Notes: a model not told the origin generated them from the letters alone. A DNA stretch of 64,000 nt from Conchocele bisecta (GCA_029237695.1 CM055271.1:33600462-33664461), one strand, 5' to 3'. Counted from the first letter of the stretch, positions 22,201 to 33,227 are shown. Translations and numbers: made by a program.

Positions 22201-25200
22201 TGGGGAACTCCCAGTGTCACATGTACTGGGGACCTCCCAGTGTCACATGTACTGGGGACCTCCCAGTGTCACATGTACTGGGGAACTCCCAGTGTCACAT
22301 GTACTGGGGACCTCCCAGTGTCACATGTACTGGGGACCTCCCAGTGTCACATGTACTGGGCACCTCCCAGTGTCACATGTACTGGGCACCTCCCAGTGTC
22401 ACATGTACTGGGGACCTCCCAGTGTCACATGTACTGGGCACCTCCCAGTGTCACATGTACTGGGCACCTCCCAGTGTCACATGTACTGGGGGGGACCTCC
22501 CAGTGTCACATGTACTGGGCACCTCCCAGTGTCACATGTACTGGGCACCTCCCAGTGTCACCAGTGTCACATGTACTGGGCACCTCCCAGTGTCACATGT
22601 ACTGGAGACCTCCCAGTGTCACATGTACTGGAGACCTCCCAGTGTCACATGTACTGAGGACCTCCCAGTGTCACATGTACTGGAGACCTCCCAGTGTCAC
22701 ATGTACTGGGGACCTCCCAGTGTCACATGTACTGGGCACCTCCCAGTGTCACATGTACTGGGCACCTCCCAGTGTCACATGTACTGGGGACCTCCCAGTG
22801 TCACATGCACTGGGGAACTCCCAGTGTCACATGTACTGGGGAACTCCCAGTGTCACATGTACTGGGGACCTCCCAGTGTCACATGTACTGGGCACCTCCC
22901 AGTGTCACATGTACTGGAGACCTCCCAGTGTCACATGTACTAGGGACCTCCCAGTGTCACATGTACTGGGCACCTCCCAGTGTCACATGTACTGGGGAAC
23001 TCCCAGTGTCACATGTACTGGGGAACTCCCAGTGTCACATGTACTGGAGACCTCCCAGTGTCACATGTACTGGGCACCTCCCGTGTCACATGTATCTGGA
23101 GACCTCCCAGTGTCACATGTACTGGAGACCTCCCAGTGTCACATGTACTGGAGACCTCCCAGTGTCACATGTACTGGAGACCTCCCAGTGTCACATGTAC
23201 TGGGCACCTCCCAGTGTCACATGTACTGGAGACCTCCCAGTGTCACATGTACTGGGGACCTCCCAGTGTCACATGTACTGGAGACATCCCAGTGTCACAT
23301 GTACTGGAGACCTCCCAGTGTCACATGTACTGGAGACATCCCAGTGTCACATGTACTGGAGACCTCCCAGTGTCACATGTACTGGAGACCTCCCAGTGTC
23401 ACATGTACTGGGGACCTCCCAGTGTCACATGTACTGGGCACCTCCCAGTGTCACATGTACTGGGGAACTCCCAGTGTCACATGTACTGGGCACCTCCCAG
23501 TGTCACATGTACTGGGCACCTCCCAGTGTCACATGTACTGGGCACCTCCCAGTGTCACATCTACTGGAGACCTCCCAGTGTCACATGTACTGGGCACCTC
23601 CCAGTGTCACATGTACTGGAGACCTCCCAGTGTCACATGTACTGGAGACCTCCCAGTGTCACATGTACTGGGGACCTCCCAGTGTCACATGTACTGGGGA
23701 ACTCCCAGTGTCACATGTACTGGAGACCTCCCAGTGTCACATGTACTGGGCACCTCCCAGTGTCACATGTACTGGGGAACTCCCAGTGTCACATGTACTG
23801 GGGACCTCCCAGTGTCACATGTACTGGGCACCTCCCAGTGTCACATGTACTGGGCACCTCCCAGTGTCACATGTACTGGAGACCTCCCAGTGTCATATGT
23901 ACTGGGGACCTCCCAGTGTCATGTACTGGGCACCTCCCAGTGTCACATGTACTGGAGACCTCCCAGTGTCACATGTACTGGGGACCTCCCAGTGTCACAT
24001 GTACTGGGGAACTCCCAGTGTCACATGTACTGGAGACTCCCAGTGTCACATGTACTGGGGAACTCCCAGTGTCACATGTACTGGGGACCTCCCAGTGTCA
24101 CATGTACTGGGCACCTCCCAGTGTCACATGTACTGGGCACCTCCCAGTGTCACATGTACTGGAGACCTCCCAGTGTCACATGTACTGGGGACCTCCCAGT
24201 GTCACATGTACTGGGCACCTCCCAGTGTCACATGTACTGGAGACCTCTCAGTGTCACCAGTGTCACATGTACTGGAGACCTCCCAGTGTCACATGTACTG
24301 GGGAACTCCCAGTGTCACATGTACTGGAGACATCCCAGTGTCACATGTACTGGGGACCTCCCAGTGTCACATGTACTGGGGACCTCCCAGTGTCACATGT
24401 ACTGGAGACCTCCCAGTGTCACATGTACTGGAGACCTCTCAGTGTCACATGTACTGGGGACCTCCCAGTGTCACATGTACTGGGCACCTCCCAGTGTCAC
24501 ATGTACTGAGGACCTCCCAGTGTCACATGTACTGGGGACCTCCCAGTGTCACATGTACTGAGGACCTCCCAGTGTCACATGTACTGGAGACATCCCAGTG
24601 TCACATGTACTGGGGACCTCCCAGTGTCACATGTACTGGGCACCTCCCAGTGTCACATGTACTGAGGACCTCCCAGTGTCACATGTACTGGGGACCTCCC
24701 AGTGTCACATGTACTGGGCACCTCCCAGTGTCACATGTACTGAGGACCTCCCAGTGTCACATGTACTGGAGACCTCCCAGTGTCACATGTACTGGAGACC
24801 TCCCAGTGTCACATGTACTGGGGAACTCCCAGTGTCACATGTACTGGAGACATCCCAGTGTCACATGTACTGGGGAACTCCCAGTGTCACATGTACTGGG
24901 GAACTCCCAGTGTCACATGTACTGGGGAACTCCCAGTGTCACATGTACTGGAGACATCCCAGTGTCACATGTACTGGGGAACTCCCAGTGTCACATGTAC
25001 TGGGGAACTCCCAGTGTCACATGCACTGGGGAACTCCCAGTGTCACATGTACTGGGGACCTCCCAGTGTCACATGTACTGGGGACCTCCCAGTGTCACAT
25101 GTACTGGGGAACTCCCAGTGTCACATGTACTGGAGACCTCCCAGTGTCACATGTACTGGGGAACTCCCAGTGTCACATGTACTGGGGAACTCCCAGTGTC

Positions 25201-25329
25201 ACATGTACTGGGGAACTCCCAGTGTCACCAGTTCACATGGGCACCTCCCAGTGTCACATGTACTGGAGACCTCCCAGTGTCACATGTACTGGGGAACTCC
25301 CAGTGTCACATGTACTGGGGACCTCCCAG
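19261..25329. repeat. 26-bp satellite, about 233 units
   Basis: A nearly unbroken tandem array of a 26-bp unit: TGTCACATGTACTGG followed by GGACCTCCCAG. Point variants sit mainly in one window of the unit (GGGGACC, GGGCACC, GGAGACC, GGAGACATC, GGGGAACTC, GAGGACC) and cluster in blocks. A few irregular units occur near 21112-21140, 21264-21295, 22490, 22557, 23083, 24252 and 25225. All three forward frames stay open for long stretches because 26 is not a multiple of three and the unit has no forward stop in any frame. No start context, codon bias or domain suggests that these are proteins. Confidence 0.98.
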
Positions 25330-25347
25330 GGTGTCCGGTTTAGAGAG

Positions 25348-25819
25348 TGAGTGAGTGAGTGAATAGGGTTTAACGTCCGCTTTTCTGACATAGAGGTACA
25401 AGCCTCAGGGAGTCTACACGCAGACGGGTCAACGGGGTCGAGTCCCGTATCCACCTGTCCGAGGGGGGTAAATCCCAACTTCAGAACTCAATATTTACAA
25501 TCAAAATATATATTCAGTCCTGAAATTAGAACAACCTGATCTGGTGCCAGGCCCTCGCCACACCAGCATCATTTATCCCATCCCCTAAAAGTAATACGAT
25601 TAGCGCTAATCTTACTTTTATATATGGGGCATAGCCCGACTCAACTCTCACATACAAGAAAGCCAAAAATGTACACGAGGGCCAAATCCGGTATAGTGGG
25701 TTCCGGAAAGCATGAACCCAATCGTTAAGCCAGTTTAGTCGCCTTTTACGACAAGCAATGGCTACTGCAGCACTATTCTCAGGATCAGTTGATCCCGCCC
25801 CGGTGCCTGTACGGGGCCC
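25348..25819 (+). mobile_element. SINE of the GAGTGAGTGAGT type with 11-bp target duplication
   Basis: A 472-bp insert is flanked by a perfect 11-bp direct repeat GGTTTAGAGAG (25337-25347 and 25820-25830), which is part of the fam-F arm. It begins TGAGTGAGTGAGTGAATAGG and near the other end has GTCGCCTTTTACGACAAGCA. From memory both pieces occur in widespread molluscan SINEs. No long open frame is present. Confidence 0.85.
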
Positions 25820-25907
25820 GGTTTAGAGAGGTTCAACTGCGGTATGTACTTGAATATAACGCATGTTTTGCGGGAATTTTGTCAAATAAAATGATGCATT
25901 GTCCTAA

Positions 25908-26318
25908 AACCAAGTTATTATAGGAATGAATGGCCTTTTTGTGGAATTTATCGGGGTATAAACTTGGAAAAGTCGCGGGAATACCGGACGAACCGATAAA
26001 AAATTACAATTTTTTTTTTTTTCGAAAATTGTATTTTTTTAAGGCCTCGTCCAGTATTCCCGCGACTTTTTTAAGTTTATATCCCCGATAAATTCCACAA
26101 AAAGGCCATTCATTCCTTATAATTCCAGCATTTGAAATAAATACATCAAGAAAATGTGTTTATTTTCCGTTTTCTTAAGATTATTTTAACTGCGCCTGAC
26201 GGTTACGGAAAGTAGTTCGGCATGGAGTTTACTGGGATATAAATTTTGGACGGAGACTTGCAACGGACCAATCAAATGTTAGGGAATTGTGTAAATATTT
26301 TTGTGCTGGAATTATGAT
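25908..26318 (-). mobile_element. fam-K element, inverted right flank of the satellite locus
   Basis: Inverted relative to 18946-19225. It contains the palindromic part (GGGAATACCGGACGA ... CGTCCAGTATTCCC) around a poly(T) stretch and ends in the GTGCTGGAATTAT terminus. Confidence 0.8.
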
Positions 26319-26320
26319 AT

Positions 26321-26546
26321 GATAATGTGGCTGTGACTGGAGAAATGGGGATTACGGTATTTGTGACCAGTATAGCTCCTGATCAAATAGCACATTCTTG
26401 TAAACAGATAACGATATATATTGGATGTCAGAAGCATAACGGGTGATGGAATGGCGAACTGTGCAGATCCTGATTAGACTGTGCGGATGCACAGGCTGAT
26501 ATGGATCGACACTGGTCAAGCCCCAGTTTTCCAGTCACGGCCACAG
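26321..26546. mobile_element. fam-R element beside the exon 10 donor
   Basis: ATGTGGCTGTGACTGGAGAA to CCAGTCACGGCCACA; ends about 9 bp from the exon 10 donor. Confidence 0.8.
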
Positions 26547-26555
26547 GTACGCTAC

Positions 26556-26718
26556 CACGTCCGTCCGTTCGTTGTATATGCCGCTGGCCAGACTTTCAAT
26601 CGCCATCCACTTCACCGGAAGTTGGGTATCCTTGTGACATGTGCTGTAGTACTCGGTTTCGTATATGTCACGTGACAGGCCGAAGTCGGCAATCCTCACT
26701 CGCAGGTCCGCGTCCAAC
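26556..26718 (-). CDS. MET-like: Met-like RTK exon 10 (DFG and activation loop)
   Basis: This exon has 163 bases, phase 2 in and phase 0 out. The acceptor is TGTGTCCCAG and the donor is GACGTG|GTAGCG. It encodes residues 504-558: LDADLRVRIADFGLSRD, then the activation loop with Tyr523, Tyr527 and Tyr528 (YETEYYS), then LPVKWMAIESL. The paired tyrosines match the autophosphorylation pair of Met-type kinases. The exon is hemmed in: a fam-R element ends about 9 bp past the donor and an inverted-repeat element starts about 25 bp before the acceptor. Confidence 0.93.
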
Positions 26719-26742
26719 CTGGGACACAACAACAGGATTGGT

Positions 26743-27172
26743 CAATGGGGGATCGTAGCTAGTTATTTACCTTTGCAAATCTATTTATAGAAATCCGGTC
26801 CTATACTGTATTTCAGCGTTTATTTCTTACTGAATAGCACAAAAATTGAGTTTTGCGAACAGAGTAGAACCAGATCAGACTGCACACCTGTGCAGTCAGA
26901 TCTGAGTCTCACTGTTTGCAATAACATTAATACGTGTGAAAATATTAATCTGGCAAATAATGTAGTCACAGATCAGATTGCGTAGATATGTAGTATGATC
27001 TGGATCAACAGTCGTCGAAATCACTATTAATAATTGCTCCTTTTCACATCTTATCATTCTACATTCGCTCTTTTTACAAGCAATAAGGCCCTAAACTTCA
27101 CAATTATAGGACCGGATTTCTATAAATAAATTAAACGGGAGATGACTAGCTACGATCCCCCATTGTGCCATT
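26743..27172. mobile_element. Inverted-repeat element upstream of exon 10
   Basis: CAATGGGGGATCGTAGCTAG and its inverse near 27165, with inner TATAGAAATCCGGTCCTATA inverted. Its end is about 25 bp from the exon 10 acceptor. Confidence 0.8.
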
Positions 27173-27342
27173 CATTCATCTTATATTTGTGGGTGGGAAT
27201 TTGCTGAAGGTACTTCCATACCTGATCTAAAAAAAACAAGAAAGACGCGAAATTTTGTAAGTAATTTAGAAAAGAAAATTAAGGTGTCATAAAAAGTCAA
27301 AAGTAAACATGTTGATCATGATGTCCCCTGTTACTGAGACTA

Positions 27343-27645
27343 AAATTATGCCTGGATAAAACATTTAATATCTATAGATGTCACCCTAACAATAATTATA
27401 TAATTATGCAACAATTGTTTCAAATGCGCTTGGATACAACATTTAATATCTATAGATGTCGCCCTCACAATACATAATTATATATAAGTATGCTATAAAT
27501 GTGTCAAATGCGCCTTGATAAAACGTTTAATATCTAAAGATGTCGCCCTCACAATAATTATGATTATGCTAAAATTGTGTCAAATGCACCTGCATAAAAC
27601 AATTAATATCTAAAGATGTCACCGTCATAATAATGATAAGCACTA
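27343..27645 (+). repeat. 83-bp tandem array, interrupted
   Basis: Four units with AATATCTATAGATGTCGCCC; a fifth is at 28105-28170. A fam-Q element separates them. Confidence 0.8.
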
Positions 27646-27647
27646 GT

Positions 27648-27917
27648 CAAGGGTGGATCTAGAGGGGGGGGGGGGGGGGGGTGGGGTGGGGGTGTGAGGG
27701 TTCCGGTGTTGCACCCCCCCCCCCACACACACGTTCAGCCACGGAGTTTACATAGATCACAGTTTACCACCAGTTGGAGTTTGAATTTAAATGCCGTAAA
27801 ACACAGGAAAGTGCATTTCGAAGAGCTCGAAAATAGGACAAGATTGCAAGAGTTACCTTCTCAACTAGACCCCCCCCCCACCGTTCCCCAAATGCTGGAC
27901 CCGCCCCTGCTAGTATG
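27648..27917. mobile_element. fam-Q element inside an 83-bp tandem array
   Basis: GGTGGATCTAGAGGGGG to GCTGGACCCGCCCCTGC. Contains poly(G)/(C) runs and GAGTTTGAATTTAAATGCCG shared with 47592 and 51107. Confidence 0.7.
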
Positions 27918-28170
27918 CTAGAACTGTGTCGAATGCTTCTTGATCACTGTTTCTCATGATGTGTCACGCATACTAATATTTACATATACTCATTTACGGT
28001 AATGCTATTCATGTTTCAGCCTCGTTTAATAGTACACTGTTTACAGTTATATCACATGATGTCATGTACAATGCATTGAGTGCAATAAATTGAATTGAAA
28101 TTGAATTGATAAAACATTTAATATCTATAGATGTCGCCCTCACAATAATTAGAATTATGTTATAATTGTG

Positions 28171-28659
28171 ATATGATATATAAAAGTAGACATTATGTTT
28201 GTAAAACATGGATATGCCCCATGGCATACTGAACTATAACTAGAGATTGTGTATAAACAAAGAAAACTTTAAATTTAACCAAATTTCAATGTCATTTGAG
28301 AAAGTCTTACACACTTTTAGACTTAATAAAATGGCTAAGTGTTTCAACACCATTTCGAAGGTCACAAAGGTCATGGTCATGTCATTGGTGATGCGAGTGT
28401 ATCACACATGTTCAGATGAATCAAATGTCTAATATTAAAGAAATCCTTCAATTAATATTGGATATATTACATGATGGGAGAAACTATTTTCGACTTTTCG
28501 ACGTAAATATACACGGACGGACGGGCGGACGAACGAACAGGCGTACGGAACCTCAAGAGCAGCGCAATATGCCCCCTTGCTATCGCATAGGGCGCATGCA
28601 AACTGGTAATGTGGCCTGTCGGCTGACGAATGCCCCTGCAGGCAGCCAATGAAAACGAG
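28171..28659. other. RTK intron 9: nothing recognised
   Basis: AT-rich, with GGACGGACGGGCGGACG words near 28510. Confidence 0.5.
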
Positions 28660-29200
28660 GCACATTTGCAAATACAGAGGGCCAGAGAAGCGTGGATTTG
28701 TCACAGCATGAACATGATGAAAGCAGATCATTAGAGCAATGTGTGTGTGATATATCAAGCAGAAACATAAATGATAAGACATTTACCAGAGTTCTGAACG
28801 CACCAAGCATGTGACCTTGACCCTGGGATTAGCAGGAATGGGACGATCGTGGATTTGTCACAGGGCAGTAGAGGACCATTAGAGCAATGCGTGTGTGAAA
28901 TATCAAGCATAATTATCCGTGCAAGGGAACATACATTATAATACATTTACCGGAACGTTAAGAATTTGAACGCACCAAGCATGTAACCTTGACCCTGGGC
29001 TTCGCGGGGAAGACACAGACGTAGATTTGTCACAGAGCGGTATGGAACCATTGGTGCAATGCCTGTGAAATGTGAGGCAGCTCCGAGCACGGAAACAGAC
29101 ATTATCAGCCATTTACCCGAGCGTCAAGGTTTCGAATGCACCAAGTATGTGACCTTGACCCAGAGATTTGCCACACATTGATAGAGGACCATCAGAGGAA
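28660..29200 (+). repeat. Tandem repeat, about four units of 150-170 bp
   Basis: Units share GAACGCACCAAGCATGTGAC, CTTGACCCTGGG, GATTTGTCACAG and GACCATTAGAGCAATGCG. Confidence 0.8.
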
Positions 29201-30539
29201 CGCACGGGCCGTATGTACGCCGGTAACACAATAAGGTGGAAGACTCGGACCTAGGACCCAATAAATGGCTCCTTTGAAAAGCGTTACCTCACCCACCAAA
29301 TTCCATAAACGTTTGGCGTATATTTAATTGGCTCGAACACCTTCCAGACCCTGAGTACATAAACTATACAGTATAGCCTTTTTGTTTCTGCTGACTTACG
29401 ACTCTGGCAATAGATAAATGTCATATGCCCCTAAATATATTCACTTTAAACATCTGTGATTAGTATATTGTTAGTTACACACATTTTAGCCACCGACGTT
29501 ACAAAGAAAGTTCTCTGTCCGAAAGAATCCCACACAATCAATTTCACGCATCGCCACCCGATCGGCTGAACGAATATAGGAATATTTATGATACTCCAGT
29601 TCGGGTTTTTCCGTGACGTAATTATTGATAATAACAAATGAAATCTGAAAGTAAAATTCACGGGAGGTTATGTCGAAATGTTGAGACACTAATCAAAATA
29701 AACGCACGATTTAGATCATTCTAGGTTAGAGGATGATACTTATTAGTCACAAATTGTAACATTTGAGGTACTGATGTTTATTTCAGTGTTCCACGTTAAT
29801 ACGTTGATACTGTAATGTGATTTAACATGTAATGTATGCTTCCACAGCACACAAATACATTTATTTGGACATACAAATATCGTCTTGTCTTTGGTAGCTA
29901 ATTTGATCGTAACTAACGAAATTTTAAAAGCAGATGCTTGAAGTGATATATTTGAAGACCTAAGCCATTTTTATCGATTACGAGAGACATAAGAAATGTG
30001 TGTTATTTCAGCTAGCATTTTTCCAAGCTCTTTCCATTCGGTGGCGAGGGCATAAACACAATTTACTGCACTAGATGGATAGCACATTTGGTAAAATGTT
30101 TTACTAACCGGAAGTGCATTTACAAAACAGGTACCCGCTGTTATGAAGGGGTGCTACCCTGGCAGAACTGTTAACGGGAGATAATCACATATCGAGCTGG
30201 GTTAGAGGTATGATTATACCACGTGAAGCCTAAACTTTCTAAAGTATCCAGGAGGGAGTGGCATAGGGTCGCCATTGTTTTGTCATGGAGTGTTTCGTGT
30301 ATCTAAAGTAACATACATATATAAGTATGAATCAAATAGCACTCCGTTGGCCTTCGAAAACTGGCTGTATCCCAATTTATCAGGTAACCTGCCATGTATT
30401 GACCGAATACGTACTGACTGATAACATAAAACTGACGTTCCATGGCCATTGGTCGGATGACGTCACGTGATGTTACCGAATAACGTCAGTGTAATGACGC
30501 AACGTAAAAAAGTCCGCTTCTGTCCATAGATATCGACGT
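29201..30539. other. RTK intron 9: no gene seen
   Basis: Mostly single-copy-looking. TGACGTCACGTG at 30458-30469 joins CRE- and E-box-like cores, but related sequence occurs near 50270, so it is probably part of a repeat. Confidence 0.45.
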
Positions 30540-30699
30540 CATCTGTGGTAATTTCCGAGCATAAAACGTTTATCAGACTTGCCTCGGAATTATTACGCGT
30601 TTCCTAGCCTTGGCATGATAAACTTGATATCAGAAGACACTGGCATGGTATTCTCTACATACATCGTGTATATTGTCTATGCAGGTTGTCCTTTAAATA

Positions 30700-30935
30700 A
30701 TACAAGACAAGACATAATTTACTTATTTTCAGTGAAAACACATCTTGGTATTTCATAAGAATTGTCTCTAAGGAGACAATTCTAATGAAATGCCAAGATA
30801 TGTTTTCATTTCGAAGCAATAATTGCTGTCTGTTGATGTGTAAACAGTAGTGTGATTTTATTTTACCCAATTAAAATTTTGAAATACCCAATTGCTTCAG
30901 ATATGATGGAGTGAAAATACTCAATTACTAATTCC
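30700..30935. mobile_element. fam-L element
   Basis: Same central palindrome ATTGTCTCTAAGGAGACAAT and right end; left end shorter. Confidence 0.75.
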
Positions 30936-31011
30936 TTATCTGGAGCATGGAAACTATACCTCTACACACTTCGTACGCCTGCGATATAACTAGTCTATAC
31001 GATATACATAC

Positions 31012-31121
31012 ATACAGTTGCGGGCGGCGAGGTCTCGGTGGACGAACTTGGTGCGGGCGAGGTACTCCATACCGTCGGCAATCTGCCGACAGAACTGCAC
31101 CAGGTCCCTCACCGTCGGCAA
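31012..31121 (-). CDS. MET-like: Met-like RTK exon 9 (catalytic loop)
   Basis: This exon has 110 bases, phase 0 in and phase 2 out. It encodes residues 468-503, from [10 protein letters not shown] to [11 protein letters not shown]. His495-Arg496-Asp497 and Asn502 form the catalytic loop; the AAR spacing is that of tyrosine kinases. The donor is TGTAT|GTATGT, and the split Met is completed by exon 10. The acceptor (GCCGAAG) has a poor pyrimidine tract; I chose it because it keeps phase and gives the PTVxDL start seen in Met kinases. Moving the start by a few codons cannot be excluded. Confidence 0.88.
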
Positions 31122-31370
31122 CTTCGGCGGCACGGCGAGTAGAAGTAAAACTTAGAGCATGTTCGTCCGCGTGTATAGAAGTAATGCTTAGACTAATTGA
31201 GACAAGTCATCTGACTGTGTATGTAATACAGCTCGGCGAGTACGTACGAAATTAATGTATTACCGGCTGCAGTAATACTCACTGTCTGTTTCACAAAACC
31301 TGCCCAAATTTTACGGACATGCAAACAATGCAAAAACAATATTAGTTTTCGACAATGTTAAATTTGATTT

Positions 31371-31617
31371 AACCCTTTCACCCCTAAGTAACTGAATGGG
31401 CTGCGATATGCTCGTTTTGCAACCAATCCAATCATCGCAAAATGATTTTCAGAATATTCCATTTATAAAAAGGGGGTATTTGTTTTTCTCAAAACTATGA
31501 AAATTACTTTCAAACAGTGCAGATCCTGATGAGACGGCTCGTTACGAGCCGGCTCATCTGGATCTGCACTGTTTGCATAAACCGATATAGCGGGCTTTCG
31601 GGTTCAAAGGGTTAAAG
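31371..31617 (+). mobile_element. fam-G element (TTAA target)
   Basis: TTAA then CCCTTTCACCCCTAAG ... GTTCAAAGGGTTAA; the interior palindrome is GAGACGGCTCGTTACGAGCC. CCC ends and TTAA targets point to a piggyBac-type MITE. Confidence 0.75.
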
Positions 31618-32092
31618 GTACATGCCCACTCAGTAGGCACAACATGTTCTTTATATCAGAGACATCATCCGAGACGTTTTCTGGCAAAACAAACATTTCA
31701 TTCACATTTACCCCACGTAGTAATTGGCATTATTATACATTTTTTATCCGACGTAAATTTTCACACTGATATCAGGGGCGATAACCGTGTTTCTTTAAAA
31801 TACTAACGGACAGTACAATTTATTATCTGTATTTTTTTTATGTGCAATGATCATACTTTATAATCTGTCGAAAATATTATGTTATTAGGTGACGTATTTA
31901 ATTACATGTAGTATAAATAATTTAAAAATATAATGCCTCATTTGCATATGAAAATAGCCTGATACCACCGCGCGTCACTATCAGTAAACTAAATATTACT
32001 AACTGATTATATCTGAATAGCGGGCACTCGTAATGTTTAGAACTGGTGGAATAGTGACACAATTATACACTTATAAAACATTTACCTTTAAC
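31613..32092 (+). mobile_element. fam-B element nested in fam-A
   Basis: Same interior as 13228-13606; left end AAAGGTACATGCCCACTCAG, right end ACATTTACCTTTAA. It abuts a fam-G element. Confidence 0.75.
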
Positions 32093-32473
32093 AATGAGCC
32101 TTCTGTTTATTTCGTGAAATTTGGGAAAACATGTCTTTGTTTTTATTGCGGAAGAAATTCCCTATGCTAAATCCCTATAGACATAGACATAATAATTATG
32201 TCTATGGGGATTTAACATGTTAGGTTTTGACTAATTTAAAAAATAGAGGACCGATTTTCAAAATGTATCTTAGTTACTTTTCTTAGTTATATCATTTCCA
32301 AAACACAGTTCCCACATCTTCTTTCCCCCCATGTTAAATTCCCATAGATAAATCGATTTTTTCGTAATAAAATCAATATTTGACAAATTTCACGAAATAA
32401 AAAGAAGGCTCATTCATAAATTTTGGTAACATTTAACATCATCGAAAACATATTGTTTTTGCATTGTTTATAT

Positions 32474-33116
32474 AGGTTACAGCAACAACAACAATGGCTG
32501 AAAGTGTTGAAAGCTCGCCCATTCCAAAGTAAGTATTATTTGATATTTTCCTTAATATGCAACGGTAGACACATACATCGATTCTTCGCATAAACGACAA
32601 CGGTTTGGGCTAAAGTACAGAGACCACCAAATGAGGAGACCAACAGAGGCCAAATGCAGCTTCACAAGACGCGCTTGATGCGCCATATTTCATCAGAATC
32701 CGTCACATAATACGGACAAAATAAATAAATACATACTTTGAATCGGAGGGCTTCTGGAAGTTGCAGTACTGTAGCCGATTTCATCAAAATTGCAAAGTTT
32801 ACTTTACTAGCAAAGTATACTTTCAGGGAGTAATCATTTATTTTTCCTGAAATGCATTATTTCATATAAAACTAACAACTGCATATATTTGCTGATTAAA
32901 AGTATGCAGAATTATTATACTGAATTTATTACATTATCACAGCCATAATGGCTGTGATAATGTAATAAATTCAGTATAATAAAAAATAATAAATTTATCC
33001 TAAAATTGAAAATTTCTCCCTCAAAGTATACTTTGCTAGCTAAGTATACTTTGCAATGTTGATGAAATCGGCTACTGGTTGTTGTTGTTGTTGTTGTTGT
33101 TGTTGTAACATGTGAT
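32474..33116 (+). mobile_element. fam-C element with a fam-O insert
   Basis: Starts with (CAA)n then ATGGCTGAAAGTG; the interior contains GATTCTTCGC and GCGCCATATTTCATCA motifs. It ends in (GTT)n, TAACATGTGATCATAC. A fam-O element splits it at about 32768-33077. A possible start codon (32494) and splice donor (32529) lie 35 bp apart. Confidence 0.75.
32768..33077. mobile_element. fam-O element nested in fam-C
   Basis: GTAGCCGATTTCATCAAAAT / GATGAAATCGGCTACTG ends and the CACAGCCATAATGGCTGTG palindrome. Confidence 0.8.
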
Positions 33117-33227
33117 CATACATCTTGTGTATGAGACGAGTCAGGTGGTTTTGTACATGCACCTACGGTACTGCGGCAGGTATGTGCAAGTAAACACGCC
33201 TGTGTTAATCATTGGCAATCTCAACTC

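Larger units (their letters stand above)
19229..25838 (+). mobile_element. fam-F hairpin element swollen by the satellite and split by a SINE
   Basis: The left arm (19229-19260, CTCTAAACCGGACACCCTGG) and right arm (25330-25347, resuming at 25820-25838, GGGTGTCCGGTTTAGAGAGG) are the two halves of a fam-F hairpin. Small copies elsewhere in the window have only a few bases between the arms. Here the loop GGGGACCTCCC has been replaced by the 26-bp array. The element sits between inverted fam-K copies. Confidence 0.85.
31282..32476 (+). mobile_element. fam-A element broken by two nested inserts
   Basis: The left end with terminal repeat is at 31282-31370 and the interior with palindrome resumes at 32091-32476. 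Between them lie a fam-G element and a fam-B element. The right end is cut by a fam-C element. The right terminal repeat was not found. Confidence 0.7.

Noticed and set aside
19261..25329. CRISPR-like regular spacing
   Set aside because: The repeats are contiguous without unique spacers, and the window is eukaryotic.
19260..25354. Very long plus-strand open frames of 400-900 codons in all three frames
   Set aside because: They are a by-product of a 26-bp unit without forward stops. The three frames encode the same three peptide phases in rotation, with no start context, domain or codon signal.
30458..30469. CRE plus E-box composite TGACGTCACGTG
   Set aside because: The surrounding sequence is part of a dispersed repeat (related copy near 50270), so regulation of the receptor is not supported.
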